This document shows positions 62,618-64,000 of a stretch of DNA of 64,000 nt, piece by piece. The DNA is from Rhizobiales bacterium Ga0077525 (GTDB lineage: Bacteria; Pseudomonadota; Alphaproteobacteria; Rhizobiales; Xanthobacteraceae). The DNA is taken from NCBI GenBank assembly GCA_001464835.1, contig LNDS01000038.1:1-64000 (forward strand). Reading direction: 5' to 3'. The notes below the pieces were generated by a model, which was not told where the DNA came from, ran no database searches, and saw only the letters and a list, made by a program, of their open reading frames with translations. The translations under genes were made by a program, and so were the position numbers. The stretch's first letter is position 1. Every line of letters begins with the position of its first letter.

Positions 62618-63082
62618 ATGAAGCTGACCGCCCTCCTCCTGACCTTGCACATCCTCGGCGCCGTGATCTGGGTCGGCGGCATGTTTGCAGCCTATGTCTG
62701 CCTGCGCCCGGCGGCGGGCAGTCTCGATGGCCCGCAGCGGCTCGCTTTGTGGCGCGGTTTCTTCGCCAAATTTTTTCCCTGGGTCTGGGTCGCGGTGCTG
62801 CTGCTGCTCGTCACCGGCTACTGGATGATGTTCGCCACCTTCGGCGGCTTCAAGGGCGCGCCGCTCTACATCAATCTGATGCAGACGCTCGGTCTGCTGA
62901 TGGTGGCCCTGTTCGTCGGCCTGTTTCATGGCCCGTGGCTGAAATTCAAGCGCGCGGTTGATGCACAGGACTATGCAACGGCCGGCGTCCAGCTCAACCG
63001 CATCCGCCAGATCATCATGATCAACATGCCGCTCGGCCTGCTGGTGGTCGCAATCGGCGGCAGCGGGCGGTTCTGGGGGTAG
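62618..63082 (+). CDS. CopD-like four-helix membrane protein
   Basis: A 154-aa integral membrane protein with four helices (about 5-25, 50-72, 85-105, 128-148) and the conserved first-helix His in LLTLHILGAVIWVGGMFAAY. This layout is that of CopD/DUF2269-like proteins, some of which bind copper or heme. Function is not proven. The start is ATG 62618 with AAGCGAG upstream. It ends next to a perfect palindrome at 63083. Confidence 0.75.
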   Translation: MKLTALLLTLHILGAVIWVGGMFAAYVCLRPAAGSLDGPQRLALWRGFFAKFFPWVWVAVLLLLVTGYWMMFATFGGFKGAPLYINLMQTLGLLMVALFVGLFHGPWLKFKRAVDAQDYATAGVQLNRIRQIIMINMPLGLLVVAIGGSGRFWG

Positions 63083-63120
63083 TTCTTCACCTCTCCCCGC
63101 ACGCGGGGAGAGGTGAAGAA
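63083..63120. terminator. Perfect palindrome, likely bidirectional terminator
   Basis: TTCTTCACCTCTCCCCGC and its exact reverse complement (18-bp arms, 2-nt spacer) lie exactly between the stop codons of two convergent genes (63082 and 63123). There is no long T-run, but TTCTTC ends each arm. It is similar to the family-C GC-rich palindromes. Confidence 0.65.
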
Positions 63121-63122
63121 GA

Positions 63123-64000
63123 TCAGATCGTCTGGTTATATTCGCCGACGTCCGGATAGGTCTTCAGCACGCTGTCGATCGACTTGAACATCTCGCGCAT
63201 GCGCGCTTCCGACACCGGGCTTTCGACGACAACGACCAGCTCCGGCTTGTTCGACGAGGCCCGCACCAGGCCCCAGGTGCCGTCCTCGACGGTGACGCGC
63301 ACGCCGTTGACCGTGACCAGATCCCGAATCGGCTGGCCGCAGAACCGCATGCCGTTCTTCTGCATGCCTTCGAAGTGCTTCACCACCGAATCGACGATGC
63401 CGTATTTCTTCTCGTCGGCGCAGTGCGGCGCCATGGTCGGCGAGCCCCAGGTCTTGGGCAGCGCCTTGCGCAGATCGGCCATCGACTTTTCCGGGTTGCG
63501 ATCCAGCATATCGCAGACCGCCAGCGCGAAGATCATGCCGTCGTCATAGCCGCGGCCGAACGGCTTGTTGAAGAAGAAATGTCCCGACTTTTCGAAACCG
63601 GCCACCGCGCCGAGTTCGTTGACGCGGCGCTTGATGTAGGAATGGCCGGTCTTCCAGTAGTCGACCTTGACGCCGTTGGCCTTCAGCACCGGATCGGTGA
63701 GAAACAGGCCGGTCGATTTCACGTCGACGACGAAGGTCGCGTTCTTGTGCAGGCTCGACATGTCGCGCGCCAGCATGACGCCAACCTTGTCGGCGAAGAT
63801 TTCCTCGCCCTCGTTATCGACAACGCCGCAGCGGTCGCCATCGCCGTCGAAGCCGAGCGCCACATCGGCGTTATTCACCAGCACCGCGTCGCGCATCGCG
63901 TGCAGCATCTTCATGTCTTCGGTGTTCGGATTGTAGCGCGGGAAGGTGTGATCGAGCTCACAGTCGAGCGGCACCACTTCGCAGCCGATCGCCTCCAGCA
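63123..64000 (-). CDS. Phosphomannomutase/phosphoglucomutase, C-terminal part (cut by window edge)
   Basis: The last 292 codons or so of an alpha-D-phosphohexomutase. The metal-binding loop GFDGDGDRCGVVD, sugar-specificity loop GFEKSGHFFF (GEKSGH-like, mixed Glc/Man type) and C-terminal phosphate-binding region (TWGLVRASSNKPELVVVVES) are present. The catalytic phosphoserine loop lies upstream, outside the window. It interconverts hexose 6- and 1-phosphates for surface polysaccharide precursors. The frame is open to the right edge. Confidence 0.92.
   Translation of the reverse strand, partial: LEAIGCEVVPLDCELDHTFPRYNPNTEDMKMLHAMRDAVLVNNADVALGFDGDGDRCGVVDNEGEEIFADKVGVMLARDMSSLHKNATFVVDVKSTGLFLTDPVLKANGVKVDYWKTGHSYIKRRVNELGAVAGFEKSGHFFFNKPFGRGYDDGMIFALAVCDMLDRNPEKSMADLRKALPKTWGSPTMAPHCADEKKYGIVDSVVKHFEGMQKNGMRFCGQPIRDLVTVNGVRVTVEDGTWGLVRASSNKPELVVVVESPVSEARMREMFKSIDSVLKTYPDVGEYNQTI

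Overview
The window is GC-rich alphaproteobacterial chromosome. Gene order (rpmH-rnpA-yidC-engB-argB; dapD-dapE; truA-fmt-def; recR-ybaB-dnaX-ffs; cpaBCDEF-tadBC; cycM-kdsB-pheA) and protein style point to Hyphomicrobiales, close to the Bradyrhizobiaceae/Xanthobacteraceae. This is inferred from synteny and motif recognition, not from a search. Coding density is high. GTG/TTG starts and 1-4 nt stop/start overlaps are common.

Layout. 1-1469 is a mobile-DNA scar with no intact gene: the edge of an IS3-family element, two 3' tRNA stubs, a frameshifted AAA-ATPase remnant and IS21-like repeats, ending at an intact tRNA-Arg(ACG). 1693-5449 (minus) holds a TVP38-type membrane protein, a MerA/Lpd-like flavoprotein and a sensor kinase. 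5714-14475 is the rpmH-rnpA-yidC / engB / argB housekeeping block, interrupted by about 2 kb carrying a toxin-antitoxin pair, a small secreted protein and an HTH/coiled-coil gene. 14504-31269 holds an MscS channel, HupE-like protein, lysine biosynthesis (dapD, dapE), OsmC, tRNA and initiator-tRNA modification (truA, fmt, def), rmuC, ampG, recR-ybaB-dnaX, 4.5S RNA, HIT and NudC hydrolases, a sugar kinase and a YeeE-type sulfur transporter. 31415-33038 adds a periplasmic rhodanese and a divergent Lrp/AsnC regulator.

33046-45502 is a Tad (Flp pilus) locus: two TadE-like minor pilins and a stand-alone CpaC N-terminal domain on the minus strand; cpaA, cpaB-F, tadB and tadC on the plus strand; and a TadD lipoprotein on the minus strand. 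A fatty-acid-hydroxylase gene sits inside it. No Flp pilin gene is visible, so the major pilin must be elsewhere. 45646-48713 holds an M17 aminopeptidase, an NlpC/P60 hydrolase and a BKACE enzyme. 48884-57246 is a Yej-type oligopeptide ABC operon with two tandem binding proteins and a terminal DsbA-like gene. 57462-64000 holds membrane-anchored cytochrome c (cycM), kdsB, pheA, a small eRF1-like protein, an SDR, a flavin monooxygenase, a CopD-like protein and a phosphohexomutase cut by the right edge.

The most unusual feature is several families of long palindromic repeats scattered between genes. Some enter coding sequence: one supplies the toxin stop codon, one the C-terminus of the monooxygenase, and one lies in frame inside the HTH gene. 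Other leads are a rhodanese/YeeE/50-aa cysteine-tail sulfur module facing an Lrp regulator with two matching 13-bp palindromes, and the tRNA-stub scar at the left edge.
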